Assembly (NCBI GenBank): GCA_009377385.1
Contig: WHUD01000037.1
Span: 1 to 34,570 of the forward strand
Length of the DNA: 34,570 nt
Source of the DNA: Actinophytocola sp.
GTDB lineage: Bacteria > Actinomycetota > Actinomycetes > Mycobacteriales > Pseudonocardiaceae
Reading direction: 5' to 3'
The position numbers and the translations under genes are program-made. Every line of letters starts with the position of its first letter. Position 1 is the first letter of the stretch. Positions 8,906 through 20,235 of the stretch are shown here, in pieces. The notes beneath the pieces are model-generated. The model did no database searches. It had not been told where the DNA came from and was given only the letters and a program-made list of their open reading frames with translations.

Positions 8906-10426
8906 ATGTTCGACATCAGCGCACCCATTATGACCACGTTCATCGTGTACCTCGTCGTCATGATCGCGATCGGGGTCTGGGTCTACAACCGCACCCACAC
9001 GCTGTCGGACTTCGCGCTCGGCGGGCGCAGCCTGAACTCCCCGACGGCCGCGCTGTCCGCGCAGGCCAGCGACATGTCGGGCTGGCTGCTGCTCGGCCTG
9101 CCAGGCGCGGTGTACGCGGCGGGCATCGGCGCGACCTGGATCGCGATCGGGCTGGCGATCGGCACCTACCTGAACTGGCTGTTCGTCGCGCCACGGCTGC
9201 GCGCCTACACCGAGCGGGCGAGTAACGCGATCAGCCTGTCGGCCTACTTCGAGGAGCGGTTCGAGGACCGCACCCGGCTGCTGCGCTCGGTGTCCGCGGT
9301 GGTGATCGTGGTCTTCTTCACCGTCTACGTCGCCAGCGGTCTCGTCGCGGGCGGGGTGCTGTTCGAGAACGTCTTCGGCGTCGACTCCGCGCTGGCGATC
9401 ACGGTCGCCGTGGCGGTCATCGTCGTCTACGCCTTCCTCGGCGGGTTCCTCGCGGTGAGCTTCACCGACGCCGTGCAGGGCACGCTGATGTTCCTGGCGC
9501 TGCTGGTGCTGCCGCTGGTCGGGATCGGCGTGCTCGGCGGGTTCGGCGCGATGAACGACTCACTGAAGGAGCAGTCCCCCGCGCTGCTGGACATGGGACG
9601 GGAAGCAAGCTTCACCGAGGGCGCGTGGGGTTCCGGCGAGTCGCTTGGCTTCGTCGCCGTGGTGTCGCTGCTCGCGTGGGGGCTCGGTTACTTCGGGCAG
9701 CCGCACATCCTGGCGCGGTTCATGGGCATCCGTAGCGTGCGCGACATCCCCGCCGCGCGGCGCATCGGCGTCAGCTGGGTGCTCGTGACGCTGGCGGGCG
9801 CGTCGCTGGTCGGCCTCGTCGGGATCGGGCTGCTGGACCAACCGCTGGACAACCCGGAGACGGTGTTCATCGCGCTGGCCGAGGAGCTGCTGAACCCGTG
9901 GCTGGCTGGCATCCTGCTCGCCGCGGTGCTTGCCGCGATCATGTCCACAGCGGACAGTCAGTTGCTTGTGTCCTCCACCGCGCTGACCGAGGACTTCTAC
10001 CGCGCGTTCCTCAACCGGGACGCCAGCCAACGCGCCCTGGTGTGGGTCGGCCGCACCACGGTCATCCTGGTGGCGATCGTGGCGTACGTGATCGCGCTCG
10101 GCGGTGGCGGCGTGCTCGAGATCGTCGCCTACGCCTGGGCCGGATTCGGGGCCGCGTTCGGGCCGGTCATCCTGCTTTCGCTGTTCTGGCCGCGCATGAC
10201 GTGGGCCGGTGCGCTGGCTGGCATCGTCGGCGGCGCGGCGACCGTGCTGGTCTGGCGGCAGGTCGACGTCCTCGCCGACACCGGCTGGTACGAGATGGTG
10301 CCCGGCTGGATCGTCGCGACGGCGGCGGCGCTGCTGTTCGGCCGCTACGTCGGACGTCCACCGGAGCGTGAGTGGGTCGGCGCGCTCGGCGACGCGCCGG
10401 AGCACGCCGCGACAGGCGCCAAATAG
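8906..10426 (+). CDS. putP: Sodium/proline symporter, PutP family
   Basis: Inner-membrane Na+-coupled uptake protein of the SSS family. The PutP signature near helix II (LSAQASDMSGWLLLGLPGA) and the helix VIII/IX stretch AAIMSTADSQLLVSSTALTE, part of the sodium site, are both intact. About thirteen transmembrane helices fit the 506 aa, and the hydrophilic C-terminal tail is short. ATG 8906 has a strong ribosome site (GGAGG, 8894-8898). The gene is monocistronic: divergent from the hydroxylase operon and convergent with the RNase J gene, 31 bases away. Proline is the most likely substrate from family resemblance, but other solutes are possible. Confidence 0.92.
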   Translation: MFDISAPIMTTFIVYLVVMIAIGVWVYNRTHTLSDFALGGRSLNSPTAALSAQASDMSGWLLLGLPGAVYAAGIGATWIAIGLAIGTYLNWLFVAPRLRAYTERASNAISLSAYFEERFEDRTRLLRSVSAVVIVVFFTVYVASGLVAGGVLFENVFGVDSALAITVAVAVIVVYAFLGGFLAVSFTDAVQGTLMFLALLVLPLVGIGVLGGFGAMNDSLKEQSPALLDMGREASFTEGAWGSGESLGFVAVVSLLAWGLGYFGQPHILARFMGIRSVRDIPAARRIGVSWVLVTLAGASLVGLVGIGLLDQPLDNPETVFIALAEELLNPWLAGILLAAVLAAIMSTADSQLLVSSTALTEDFYRAFLNRDASQRALVWVGRTTVILVAIVAYVIALGGGGVLEIVAYAWAGFGAAFGPVILLSLFWPRMTWAGALAGIVGGAATVLVWRQVDVLADTGWYEMVPGWIVATAAALLFGRYVGRPPEREWVGALGDAPEHAATGAK

Positions 10427-10457
10427 GCCCGACGCTCAGTCGTTGTGCCCGCCGTCG

Positions 10458-13219
<2,762 letters not shown>

Positions 13220-13618
13220 TTAGCCGGTGTGCACCTCGTGGCCGGACAGCCGCAGCGCGTCCACCGCTCGGGCCAGGTCGACCTGCTTGACCAGCAGATG
13301 ATCGGTGTCGAACGTCGACAGCGTGAACAGCGGCACCCCGGCCGACGCCAGCTCGCTCGACAGCGCCGCGATGATGCCGGTCAGCGTGAACTCCAGCGGA
13401 CCCCGCACGGTCAGCAGCCGCCACCCGTCCTCCGTCCGAGCGCCGTCCGGCAGCGCCGTGTCAGTGGGGCAGACCAGCGAGATCTCGTCGCGGCTGCGGG
13501 TGACGGACAGCAGCGCGTCGGTGTCGGCGTCGAACAGCCCGGCGGGGAGGGGCTCGGAGGCGTCGAGACGTGCGACCGAGTACTCCCCCGGCCGCACGTC
13601 GATCGCGAGGCGCTTCAT
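13220..13618 (-). CDS. ACT-domain protein
   Basis: Small cytoplasmic protein of 132 aa with an ACT-type regulatory fold. The C-terminal half (GIIAALSSELASAGVPLFTLSTFDTDHLLV) is the characteristic helix-strand part seen in amino-acid-binding ACT proteins of the CASTOR/DUF2241-like group. ATG 13618 overlaps the thyX stop by four bases. The gene lies between thyX and dapA, so a role sensing an amino acid for the lysine/diaminopimelate branch is conceivable but only inferred. No catalytic domain is attached. Confidence 0.82.
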   Translation of the reverse strand: MKRLAIDVRPGEYSVARLDASEPLPAGLFDADTDALLSVTRSRDEISLVCPTDTALPDGARTEDGWRLLTVRGPLEFTLTGIIAALSSELASAGVPLFTLSTFDTDHLLVKQVDLARAVDALRLSGHEVHTG

Positions 13619-14370
13619 CAGCCCTCGGAAACGAGCGGGCTGGTGGCGACCTCGGTGCCGTCGGGCAGCATGGAGATGGTGAAGTCGGCGAAGACGTTCT
13701 CCGCGACCTTCTGCAGCTGCCGCAGGCACTCCACCGCCAGCGCGCGGATCTCGACGTCGGCGTGCTCGGTGGCGCGCATCGCGATGAAGTGCCGCCATGC
13801 GCGGTAGTTGCCGGTGACGACGATGCGGGTCTCCGTGGCGTTCGGCAGGATCGACCGCGCCGCCTGCCTCGCCTGCTTGCGCTGCAACGTCTTGCTCGGC
13901 GCGTCGGCGAACTTGTCCTGCAGGCCCGCGAGCAGCTCGTTGTAGGCGTCCTGGCTGGCCTGCGCCGCATTGAGGAACTTCTCGTGCAGCTCAGGGTCGT
14001 TGGCGATGACGTCCGGCTCGACGAACGCCGCGTCCCGCTCCGGCACGTAGCGCTGCGAGAGCTGCGAGTAGGAGAAGTGCCGGTGGCGGATCAGCTCGTG
14101 GGTCAGCGAGCGCGAGATGCCGGTGATGTAGAAGGTGGCCGAGCCGTGCTCAAGCACCGACAGATGGCCCACCGAGATGACGTGGTCAAGGTAGCCCGCG
14201 TTCGTCGCCGTCTTCGGGTTGGGCTTCTTCCACGACTGGTAGCAAGCCCTGCCCGCGAACTCGGCGAGCGCCTGGCCACCCTCGGCATCGGTGGACCACG
14301 GCACGTTCTCCGGCGGGAAGAACTCCGTCTTCGCGATCAACTGGACCTGGGGCGACACCGTCTCAGCCAC
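13618..14370 (-). CDS. thyX: FAD-dependent thymidylate synthase
   Basis: Makes dTMP from dUMP using methylene-tetrahydrofolate and FADH2. The ThyX signature RHRxxSxxxxSxR is complete at residues 95-107 ([13 protein letters not shown]). Further conserved parts are [17 protein letters not shown] and [13 protein letters not shown]. Length 250 aa fits. It is the first gene of thyX-ACT-dapA-rnj, an order common in actinomycetes. The start ATG 14370 has no strong ribosome site in front of it but agrees with the family length. Confidence 0.97.
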   Translation of the reverse strand: MAETVSPQVQLIAKTEFFPPENVPWSTDAEGGQALAEFAGRACYQSWKKPNPKTATNAGYLDHVISVGHLSVLEHGSATFYITGISRSLTHELIRHRHFSYSQLSQRYVPERDAAFVEPDVIANDPELHEKFLNAAQASQDAYNELLAGLQDKFADAPSKTLQRKQARQAARSILPNATETRIVVTGNYRAWRHFIAMRATEHADVEIRALAVECLRQLQKVAENVFADFTISMLPDGTEVATSPLVSEG

Positions 14371-14490
14371 TGCGGAAGCACCGAACCTTGTCTGTCTTGT
14401 CTCGACGATCTGTCGACGTCTGAACTGCTATCGGCAGCAGCCTATCCCGTGGGGCCGACACTCTTCGCGGCCCGGGAGCAGGAGCGGGGG

Positions 14491-14528
14491 ACACGGCGTC
14501 GGGTACGACGAACACGGCGTCGGGTACG
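14491..14528. repeat. Tandem 17-bp direct repeat, period 21
   Basis: ACACGGCGTCGGGTACG occurs at 14491-14507 and again at 14512-14528, separated by ACGA. GGGGGACACG motifs border the pair on both sides. It lies in the 218-base gap between thyX and the divergent ribbon-helix-helix gene, just upstream of that gene's predicted promoter. It could be a pair of binding sites for a regulator or simple sequence drift. Confidence 0.6.
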
Positions 14529-14553
14529 GGGGACACGATGCTCCGGATGGTGG

Positions 14554-14582
14554 TTGCGCGGTGTCAGGGGTGACGTCATAGT
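14554..14582 (+). promoter_or_regulatory. Predicted promoter giving a leaderless mRNA
   Basis: TTGCGC (14554-14559) and CATAGT (14577-14582) are 17 bases apart. The ATG of the ribbon-helix-helix gene starts seven bases after the -10 box and has no nearby ribosome site, so transcription probably begins at or next to the start codon. Confidence 0.5.
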
Positions 14583-14588
14583 GGTGTC

Positions 14589-15116
14589 ATGGACTTGACG
14601 CCGTACATCACCGCGTTGCGGGAAGACCTCACCACGACGGCATCGGCCGGAGACGAGCAGACCCGGCGGGCCGCCGCGACACTGTCGGCGGCGCTGGAAC
14701 CAGCCGTACGGCTGGCGCTGATGAACGCGCTCTCCGACCTCGCCGCCGAGGTCACCGCGCACCTGGACGAGCAGGTGGTCGAGGTGCGCCTGGACGGCAA
14801 GGACGTGCGCGTGGTGGTCACCGGCGCCATCCCCGAGCAGCGCGAGCGGGAGGAGCCGGACACCGACCCGCCACCGCCGCGCCAGGAAGGCGACATCAGC
14901 CGGATGACGCTGCGGCTGTTCGAGGAGATCAAGGGCAGGGCCGAGCAGGCGGCGGCGGAGCAGGGCGTGTCGCTGAACACCTTCGTGCAGCAGGCCGTCC
15001 AGGGCGCGCTGCACCGCAAGGGCGGCTGGCCACCGGGCAAGTACGGCGCGCAGGGCGAGCGGCGCGGCAAGCCGGACGCGGGCGGCAGCAGGCTGCACGG
15101 CTGGGTCACGGGGTGA
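14589..15116 (+). CDS. Ribbon-helix-helix (HicB/Arc-like) DNA-binding protein
   Basis: Protein of 175 aa. The N-terminal 95 residues are helical then beta (VEVRLDGKDVRVVVTG) with no family I can name, followed by a Pro/Glu-rich linker. The C-terminal part (about 101-145) resembles a ribbon-helix-helix DNA-binding domain: SRMTLRLFEEIKGRAEQ and GVSLNTFVQQAVQGAL. The tail is basic. Such domains are often labelled HicB antitoxin, but no toxin gene is adjacent; the next gene is a DUF4097 protein whose start overlaps this stop (GTGA). An autoregulating repressor of the two-gene unit is the simplest reading. Confidence 0.8.
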   Translation: MDLTPYITALREDLTTTASAGDEQTRRAAATLSAALEPAVRLALMNALSDLAAEVTAHLDEQVVEVRLDGKDVRVVVTGAIPEQREREEPDTDPPPPRQEGDISRMTLRLFEEIKGRAEQAAAEQGVSLNTFVQQAVQGALHRKGGWPPGKYGAQGERRGKPDAGGSRLHGWVTG

Positions 15117-16087
15117 GCGCGATGACCGAACCGAACGACGCGGGCAGCGCCGAGCAGCCGGAACTGGTCCGCACCCAGGAGTTCCCCACCGACGGCCCGG
15201 TGGAGCTGGACCTCGGCGTCACCACGGGCCACATCGACGTCCTGCTGAGCGGCGCCCCCAACGGCACCGACGGCGACGACACCGCGAGTGACACCACCGG
15301 CGCCACCACCATCGCGGTGGAGCTGCGGCACGACACCGCAAGCGGGTCGCCGTGGACACAGGGCATCGCGAGCACGCTGAGCTGGTTGTCCGAGCAGTTC
15401 CGCGATCAGCTCGGGCCGGAGTTGGCGGGCTCGGCCAGCGACGCCATCGAGCAGTCCCGGATCGACATGCTTGGCGGCAGGCTCGTGGTGCGCGCCCCGA
15501 AGCAACTGCCGCTGCGGCACATCCCGCTGGCGCTGACGGTCCGCGCCCCGGCCGGGTCGCATCTGGAGGTCAAGACGGGCTCGGCGCGGGTTACCGTCAC
15601 CGGCACGGCGGGCAGGGCAACGCTCCACACGTCGTCCGGCGACATCGCATTGGAGCGGGCCACGAGCGCGGTGACCGTGCGCACCGGCAGCGGCGGCGTG
15701 TCCCTCGGCCCGACCGCGAGCGGACTGCACATCCGCACCGGCGGCGGCGACGTCCGAGCCGCCGACACGCGCGGCTCCGCGACGATGGTCACCGGCACCG
15801 GTTCGGTGTACGTCGCCGCCGAAGGCGAGCTGGTGGTCCGGAGCGGCAGCGGTGACGTCACGGTGGCCGACGCGGGTCCCGGCAGCATCAACGTCCGCAC
15901 CGGCTCCGGCGCGGTCCGCGTCGGCGTGCGGTCCGGGGTGCACGCCGAGATCGACGTGACATCCGGCTCCGGCACGGCGTCCAGCGAAATCGAGGTCGCC
16001 GACGCGCCGCCAGAGGAGGACGTGCCGCTGCACGTCCGCGCCAGCACCGGCTCCGGCAACGCCGTCATCGGCAGCGCGTCAGCGTAA
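15113..16087 (+). CDS. DUF4097 beta-strand repeat protein
   Basis: Protein of 324 aa with no signal peptide or membrane helix. The second half is a right-handed beta-helix-like series of short strands with Thr/Ser-Gly turns (VRTGSGGVSL, IRTGGGDVRA, VRSGSGDVTV, VRTGSGAVRV), as in the DUF4097/adhesin-like family. Function of the family is unknown; related domains occur with PspC/LiaX envelope-stress factors. The start is either GTG 15113, overlapping the upstream stop by four bases, or ATG 15122. Its stop is five bases from the stop of the convergent YcaQ-like gene. Confidence 0.82.
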   Translation: MSAMTEPNDAGSAEQPELVRTQEFPTDGPVELDLGVTTGHIDVLLSGAPNGTDGDDTASDTTGATTIAVELRHDTASGSPWTQGIASTLSWLSEQFRDQLGPELAGSASDAIEQSRIDMLGGRLVVRAPKQLPLRHIPLALTVRAPAGSHLEVKTGSARVTVTGTAGRATLHTSSGDIALERATSAVTVRTGSGGVSLGPTASGLHIRTGGGDVRAADTRGSATMVTGTGSVYVAAEGELVVRSGSGDVTVADAGPGSINVRTGSGAVRVGVRSGVHAEIDVTSGSGTASSEIEVADAPPEEDVPLHVRASTGSGNAVIGSASA

Positions 16088-16092
16088 CGGGC

Positions 16093-17313
16093 CTACACCA
16101 CCGCCTCCAGCGCCGCCGCCAGGTCGCCCCGGTCGCCCACGGCCACACCGGATAGCCCGAGCCACTCCGCCATCAGCCGCAGCTCGGCGGCCAGCTCGGC
16201 AGGCACCATGGCGACGTCCGCCGACGGCTCGGAGAAGGCGCCCCGCACCCGGAGCACGTCCGCGCTGCGGTCGGCCTTGAGGTCGACCCGCGCGACCAGC
16301 TCGCCGTCGAGCAGGAACGGGAACACGTAGTACCCGTACACCCGCTGCGGCTCCGGCACGTAGATCTCGATGCGGTAGTGGAAGTCGAACAGCCGCTCGG
16401 TGCGGCCGCGCTCCCAGATCAGCGGATCGAACGGACAGAGCAGCGCCCTGCCCTCGACGCGGCGCGGCGCCCGTGCGTCGACGTGCCGATAAGCGACATC
16501 GCGCCAGCCGCGCACCCGCACCGGCTCCAGCGCGCCCACCTCAACCAGCTCGTCGACGGCGCGCTTGCTGTCCTCGGGTGAGAGCCGGAAGTAGTCGCGC
16601 AGGTCCGGTTCGGTGGCGATGCCCAACGCCGTTGCCGAGCGCACCAGCAGCTCCCGCACCGCGTCGGCGCGGTCCGGGTCCGGTGCGGCGATGACGTCGC
16701 GGGGCAGCACCCGCTCGGGCAGGTCGTAGCGCCGTTCGAAGCCCTGCCGGGTGCCGGTGGTCAGCTCCCCCGCCGCGAACAGCCACTCGCACACCCGCTT
16801 GACGTCGGTGCGGTTCCACCAACCACCGGCACGTCGCGGACCAGCGCCGAGGCCCAGCTCCCGCTCCAGCGCCCCTGCTCCGATCGGGCCGTGGTCCTTG
16901 ACGGCGGCGAGGACGTCGTCTGCCAGATGCGGCACCGTGTTGGCCACCGAGTCGGCACGTTCCAGGTAACGGCGCTGGTAGTCGGCCATCCGGTGCCGCA
17001 GCAGCGGCCAGTCCGCCACCGGCAGCAGGCACGCGGCGTGCGCCCAGTACTCAACCAGCAGCCGAGGCTTCCGCGCGCTGTGCCGCCAGGCCGCGTCGTC
17101 CACGAGATCCATCGGGTAGCCGCCGAGCCGCGCGAACAGCGGCGCGTAGTGCGCCCGCACCGCGACGTTGACCGAGTCCAGTTGCAGCAGCCGCACCCGG
17201 TTCAGCACCCGGTTGAGGTGCTGCCGCGTTGGCGTCGTACCGGGCCGGGCGTCCCCGAAACCCTGCGCTGCCACGGCGATCCGGCGCGCGACCGCCGGTG
17301 AGATCGTTCGCAT
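16093..17313 (-). CDS. YcaQ/AlkX-type winged-helix DNA glycosylase
   Basis: HTH_42-family protein of 406 aa. This family includes E. coli YcaQ (AlkX), which removes bulky N7-alkylguanine and unhooks interstrand crosslinks, and Streptomyces AlkZ, the azinomycin self-resistance enzyme. The catalytic-motif region reads QLDSVNV with Q44-L-D46, matching the QxD motif of the YcaQ branch rather than QxQ of AlkZ. Later conserved parts are YWAHAACLLPV, LLCPFDPLIWERGRTERLF and RVYGYYVFPFLLDG. ATG 17313 gives the usual N-terminus. It is divergent from the GNAT gene, 48 bases apart. Repair of crosslink or bulky alkyl damage is inferred from the family. Confidence 0.88.
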   Translation of the reverse strand: MRTISPAVARRIAVAAQGFGDARPGTTPTRQHLNRVLNRVRLLQLDSVNVAVRAHYAPLFARLGGYPMDLVDDAAWRHSARKPRLLVEYWAHAACLLPVADWPLLRHRMADYQRRYLERADSVANTVPHLADDVLAAVKDHGPIGAGALERELGLGAGPRRAGGWWNRTDVKRVCEWLFAAGELTTGTRQGFERRYDLPERVLPRDVIAAPDPDRADAVRELLVRSATALGIATEPDLRDYFRLSPEDSKRAVDELVEVGALEPVRVRGWRDVAYRHVDARAPRRVEGRALLCPFDPLIWERGRTERLFDFHYRIEIYVPEPQRVYGYYVFPFLLDGELVARVDLKADRSADVLRVRGAFSEPSADVAMVPAELAAELRLMAEWLGLSGVAVGDRGDLAAALEAVV

Positions 17314-17361
17314 GCGCAGATGGTGCCACGAGCCACCGACAACGCTGGGTATCGTGCCGCC

Positions 17362-17922
17362 ATGGCCCGCCCCGACGTTCACCTCGCCCAACCAGACGAC
17401 GCCGCCGAGATCGCGCGCATCCAGCGCGACACCTGGCGCACCGCGTACGGCGACATCGTGGGCAACGATGCCATCGCCGCCCTTGACGATCCCGGCACAG
17501 AGCAGCGCTGGGCGGAGGCGATCCGGCACCCGGACACCGACGTCTTCGTCGCGACGGAGGGCAGCGTCACGGTCGGCTTCACGGTGTCCGGCCAGGCACC
17601 GGAGGACGAGCTCGCCGACCCGAACGGCGACGTGCCCGACGACGCCGCGCACACCGGGCTCATCGCGACCGTGCTGGTCGAGCCGCGCTGGAGCAGGCGC
17701 GGCCACGGCGGAAGGCTGCTCGCCGCGGCGGCACGCGCGTTGCGCTCGCGCGGCGCGCGACGGGCGATCACTTGGGTGTCGGAGTCCGACTCGGCGACGC
17801 TGGCGTTCTACCGATCGGTCGGATGGGACCCTGACGGCACCGTTCGCACCCTCGACACCGGCGGCACGCACATCCGCGAGATGCGCCTCGCGGGCGGGCT
17901 GGAACTGTACCTGGACTCCTGA
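17362..17922 (+). CDS. GNAT-family N-acetyltransferase
   Basis: Cytoplasmic acetyl-CoA-dependent acetyltransferase of 186 aa. The acetyl-CoA loop is in VEPRWSRRGHGGRLLAAAARAL (motif A, R-R-G-H-G-G), and motif B is STLAFYRSVGW-like (SATLAFYRSVGWDPDG). The N-terminus (DAAEIARIQRDTWRTAYG) is typical of single-domain GNATs of the RimI/YjaB type. ATG 17362 is chosen because residues before it are not conserved in style and overlap the divergent promoter region. The substrate is unknown. Confidence 0.88.
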   Translation: MARPDVHLAQPDDAAEIARIQRDTWRTAYGDIVGNDAIAALDDPGTEQRWAEAIRHPDTDVFVATEGSVTVGFTVSGQAPEDELADPNGDVPDDAAHTGLIATVLVEPRWSRRGHGGRLLAAAARALRSRGARRAITWVSESDSATLAFYRSVGWDPDGTVRTLDTGGTHIREMRLAGGLELYLDS

Positions 17923-18045
17923 GCCCGATCGGGATGTCGGTTTCGCCATAAACGCCCGACAATTCGCGCGACGTATCCGGCCCACAACGCCCTGTAGCAC
18001 GGTAGTGTGAGCGGGGTATCTTTCTCCGCTCGACCGGGAGTGCGC

Positions 18046-18573
18046 GTGCTCGCAACGCTGACGTGGCTTGGCGTCACGTTCGGCATTGCTTTTGGTAGCG
18101 CCATCGTGCCGGTCATCAGCATCGAGGTCTTCGTGCTCGGTATGGCCTCCGCCGAGTCCGCGCCGCACTGGGCCCTGATCGGCGCGGTCGTCGCGCTGGG
18201 TCAGCTCACCGGCAAAATGCCCTACTACCTGGCCGCCCGCGGGTCCATCAGGCTGCCGTCGTGGCTGCACCGCACCCAGAACAATCGGCCGGCATCGCCG
18301 AGGCGGGAACGCTTCCGACTCCGCACCAAGCGGATCAAGATGTGGTTCGAGACGCTGCGGGAACGCTGCCACCGGCATCCACATTGGATGGCGGGGACGC
18401 TGGGGTGCAGCGCGGTGATCGGCATGCCACCGTTCATGGGCATGGCCGTGATCGCGGGCCTGGCCAGGTTGCGGCTCTCGATGTTCCTCGGCATCGGCAT
18501 GGTCGGCCGGTTCGCCCGGTTCGGCGCGCTCGCCGCATCACCCGCGCTGTTCGCTAGCTGGTTTCACTTCTGA
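18046..18573 (+). CDS. Small integral membrane protein (DedA/VTT-like)
   Basis: Membrane protein of 175 aa from this start. Hydrophobic helices lie at the N-terminus (LGVTFGIAFGSAIVPVISIEVFVLGMA) and C-terminus (TLGCSAVIGMPPFMGMAVIAGLARL), separated by a basic cytoplasmic loop rich in Arg and Lys. The pattern G-x-P-P near the second helix pair and LGQLTGKMPYYLAARG resemble VTT/DedA-type membrane proteins of actinobacteria; the link is weak. GTG 18046 is preferred because GGGAG sits five bases upstream; GTG 18007 is a longer alternative in the same frame. It is probably monocistronic. Confidence 0.75.
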   Translation: MLATLTWLGVTFGIAFGSAIVPVISIEVFVLGMASAESAPHWALIGAVVALGQLTGKMPYYLAARGSIRLPSWLHRTQNNRPASPRRERFRLRTKRIKMWFETLRERCHRHPHWMAGTLGCSAVIGMPPFMGMAVIAGLARLRLSMFLGIGMVGRFARFGALAASPALFASWFHF

Positions 18574-18619
18574 ACACGCCATCTCGCCGCTCGGTGCGCC
18601 ACACTGGCTGTGCCGGTAG

Positions 18620-18698
18620 ATACCAATCCGACCGAAAGTCTGCCGACTGGTAGGTCAGACGAGTGTGCCAGTCGGATTACCTTCGGTCTTCTTGGTAT
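18620..18698. repeat. Large imperfect inverted repeat upstream of the VOC-propeller gene
   Basis: Two 31-base arms (18620-18650 and 18668-18698) are 24/31 complementary around a 17-base centre. Paired blocks are ATACCAA/TTGGTAT, GACCGAA/TTCGGTC and CCGACTGG/CCAGTCGG, separated by symmetric 3- and 6-base mismatched loops. A competing smaller hairpin, GTCTG...CAGAC (18638-18660), uses part of the inner arm. It ends 26 bases before the start codon. It may be a structured leader RNA, a multi-site operator or a small mobile-element remnant. Confidence 0.7.
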
Positions 18699-18723
18699 GA
18701 CGGGCCCGGGGCGAGGAGACGAT

Positions 18724-20232
18724 GTGGAGCAGGTCAACGGGATCGGTGGGGCGTTCATCCGCGCGGAGGATCCCGCGCGTCTCGGCCACTGGTACGTCGA
18801 CCAGCTCGGCGCGAGGGCCATCGCCGAGCTGGACGGCCTGACGCTGTTCGCGGCGGCGCCCGCCGAGCCGGAACCGGCGGGCACATGGTCGCTCAGCTTC
18901 CAGGTCACCGACCTCGACGCGATGGTGGACCAACTGCGCGCGGGCGGCGCCACGGTCGACGTCGACCACGCCGAGCACTCGGAAGGCCGGTTCGCCCGGC
19001 TGCGTGACCCCGAGGGCAACCTCATCCAGTTGGTCGAGTCCGGGGCGATCCAACGGGTGAGCTCGGCGGAACCCACCGCGGTGCGGGTGCTCGACGACCT
19101 CGACGGCGAGCCTACGTCCGAGAAGCGGCCCGGCGGCTGGCGCCGGTGGGCGCCGTGGCTGCCGGTGGTGCTCGCCGTGGTGCTGGCAGTGGCGTTCATC
19201 GCCGCCCGGCAGCAGGACACCACGGCGCAGCCACCCCCGCAGCCAACGCCGTCACGGGACACCACAACCGAGGCGCCCGAGGACGACGCGGTCACGGTGC
19301 GCGACGTCGGCAGGCGGGTGCTCGGGGTGACCGCAGACTGGGAGCTGATCGCGCACGGCCCCGACGCGGTCGTCCGGATCGAACTCGCCGAGGGCCGGAT
19401 CACCACCACCGAGATCCCGCAGTTGCAGAGCTCGGGACCGACATCGCTGATCGCGGGGCCCGACTGGGTCATGGTCCGGCCGGTGGACCACGTGCCCGGG
19501 TACCTGGTGCAGGACGGCCAGCCAGCACAGGAGCTGCATGGTCCGTTCACCGGCGGGGGACAGGTGTTCCCCGGCCCACGCGCGGGCGAGGTCTGGGTGG
19601 AGCACGGTGGCACGGACGCTGCCGGGATGACCTTGCTGTGGCGCTATGACATCACCGGCCGCCGGATCGGACCACCGATCCGCATCCCGCCCACCTCGTC
19701 CGGACTGCTCGCTCCTGACGGCGCCGGGTATGCGTTGACATCGAACCCCGGCGGCACCTACGTGGCGCGGCCCGACGGCCTGCGCCGGGTGACCACCGGC
19801 GATGTGGACGCCGTCGGGCCGAACCATGTACTGGCCACCGAATGCGACGACCAGGCGCGGTGCGGTCACGTGCTCATCACAAGGGACACCGGTCGGCGTC
19901 GCGCGCTGGACGACACCGTCGACACCACCGCATGGCCCCGCGGTGTAGTCGCACCGGACGGCTCCGCCGCCGCCGTGGTGCGCGACGACGTCGGCAACCG
20001 GCCGATCCTGTCCATCATCAACCTGAAAACCGGGGAAGAACGCACGCTCGGCGTGACGGTCAGGGGCGGGTTCTCGCAGGCAGGCGTGGAGTTCTCCCCT
20101 GACGGCGAGTGGCTGTTCGCCACCGCGACCAGCGGCGCCCTCGTCGCCATCGACACCAAGAAATACCGACCCCACTCAATCCCGTTCCGGCTGCCCTCGC
20201 TCAACCAGCTCACCGTCCGGCCTGGCGGCTGA
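18724..20232 (+). CDS. VOC domain - transmembrane helix - extracellular beta-propeller fusion
   Basis: Protein of 502 aa with an unusual domain order. Residues about 4-110 are a VOC (glyoxalase/bleomycin-resistance-type) half-module: GIGGAFIRAEDPARLGHWY, then FQVTDLDAMVDQL and LRDPEGNLIQLVE. A short linker leads to one hydrophobic helix starting near W145 (LPVVLAVVLAVAFIAA). A Pro/Thr-rich stalk and about 320 residues of beta-propeller-like repeats follow (VVAPDGSAAAVVRDD, VEFSPDGEWLFATATSGALVAID). The VOC part would be cytoplasmic and the propeller outside. GTG 18724 has GAGGAG seven bases upstream; the longer frame from 18610 would run through the inverted repeat. It converges with the TPR gene, three bases away. 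Confidence 0.8.
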   Translation: MEQVNGIGGAFIRAEDPARLGHWYVDQLGARAIAELDGLTLFAAAPAEPEPAGTWSLSFQVTDLDAMVDQLRAGGATVDVDHAEHSEGRFARLRDPEGNLIQLVESGAIQRVSSAEPTAVRVLDDLDGEPTSEKRPGGWRRWAPWLPVVLAVVLAVAFIAARQQDTTAQPPPQPTPSRDTTTEAPEDDAVTVRDVGRRVLGVTADWELIAHGPDAVVRIELAEGRITTTEIPQLQSSGPTSLIAGPDWVMVRPVDHVPGYLVQDGQPAQELHGPFTGGGQVFPGPRAGEVWVEHGGTDAAGMTLLWRYDITGRRIGPPIRIPPTSSGLLAPDGAGYALTSNPGGTYVARPDGLRRVTTGDVDAVGPNHVLATECDDQARCGHVLITRDTGRRRALDDTVDTTAWPRGVVAPDGSAAAVVRDDVGNRPILSIINLKTGEERTLGVTVRGGFSQAGVEFSPDGEWLFATATSGALVAIDTKKYRPHSIPFRLPSLNQLTVRPGG

Positions 20233-20235
20233 GCC

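Noticed and set aside
14589..15116. HicAB toxin-antitoxin system
   Set aside because: Only the ribbon-helix-helix domain is HicB-like; no HicA or other small toxin is next to it, and the partner is a 324-aa DUF4097 protein.
16093..17313. YcaQ-like glycosylase as an enediyne self-resistance gene
   Set aside because: It has the QxD motif of the general repair branch, lies 8.5 kb away among core genes, and enediynes cause strand breaks rather than alkyl crosslinks.
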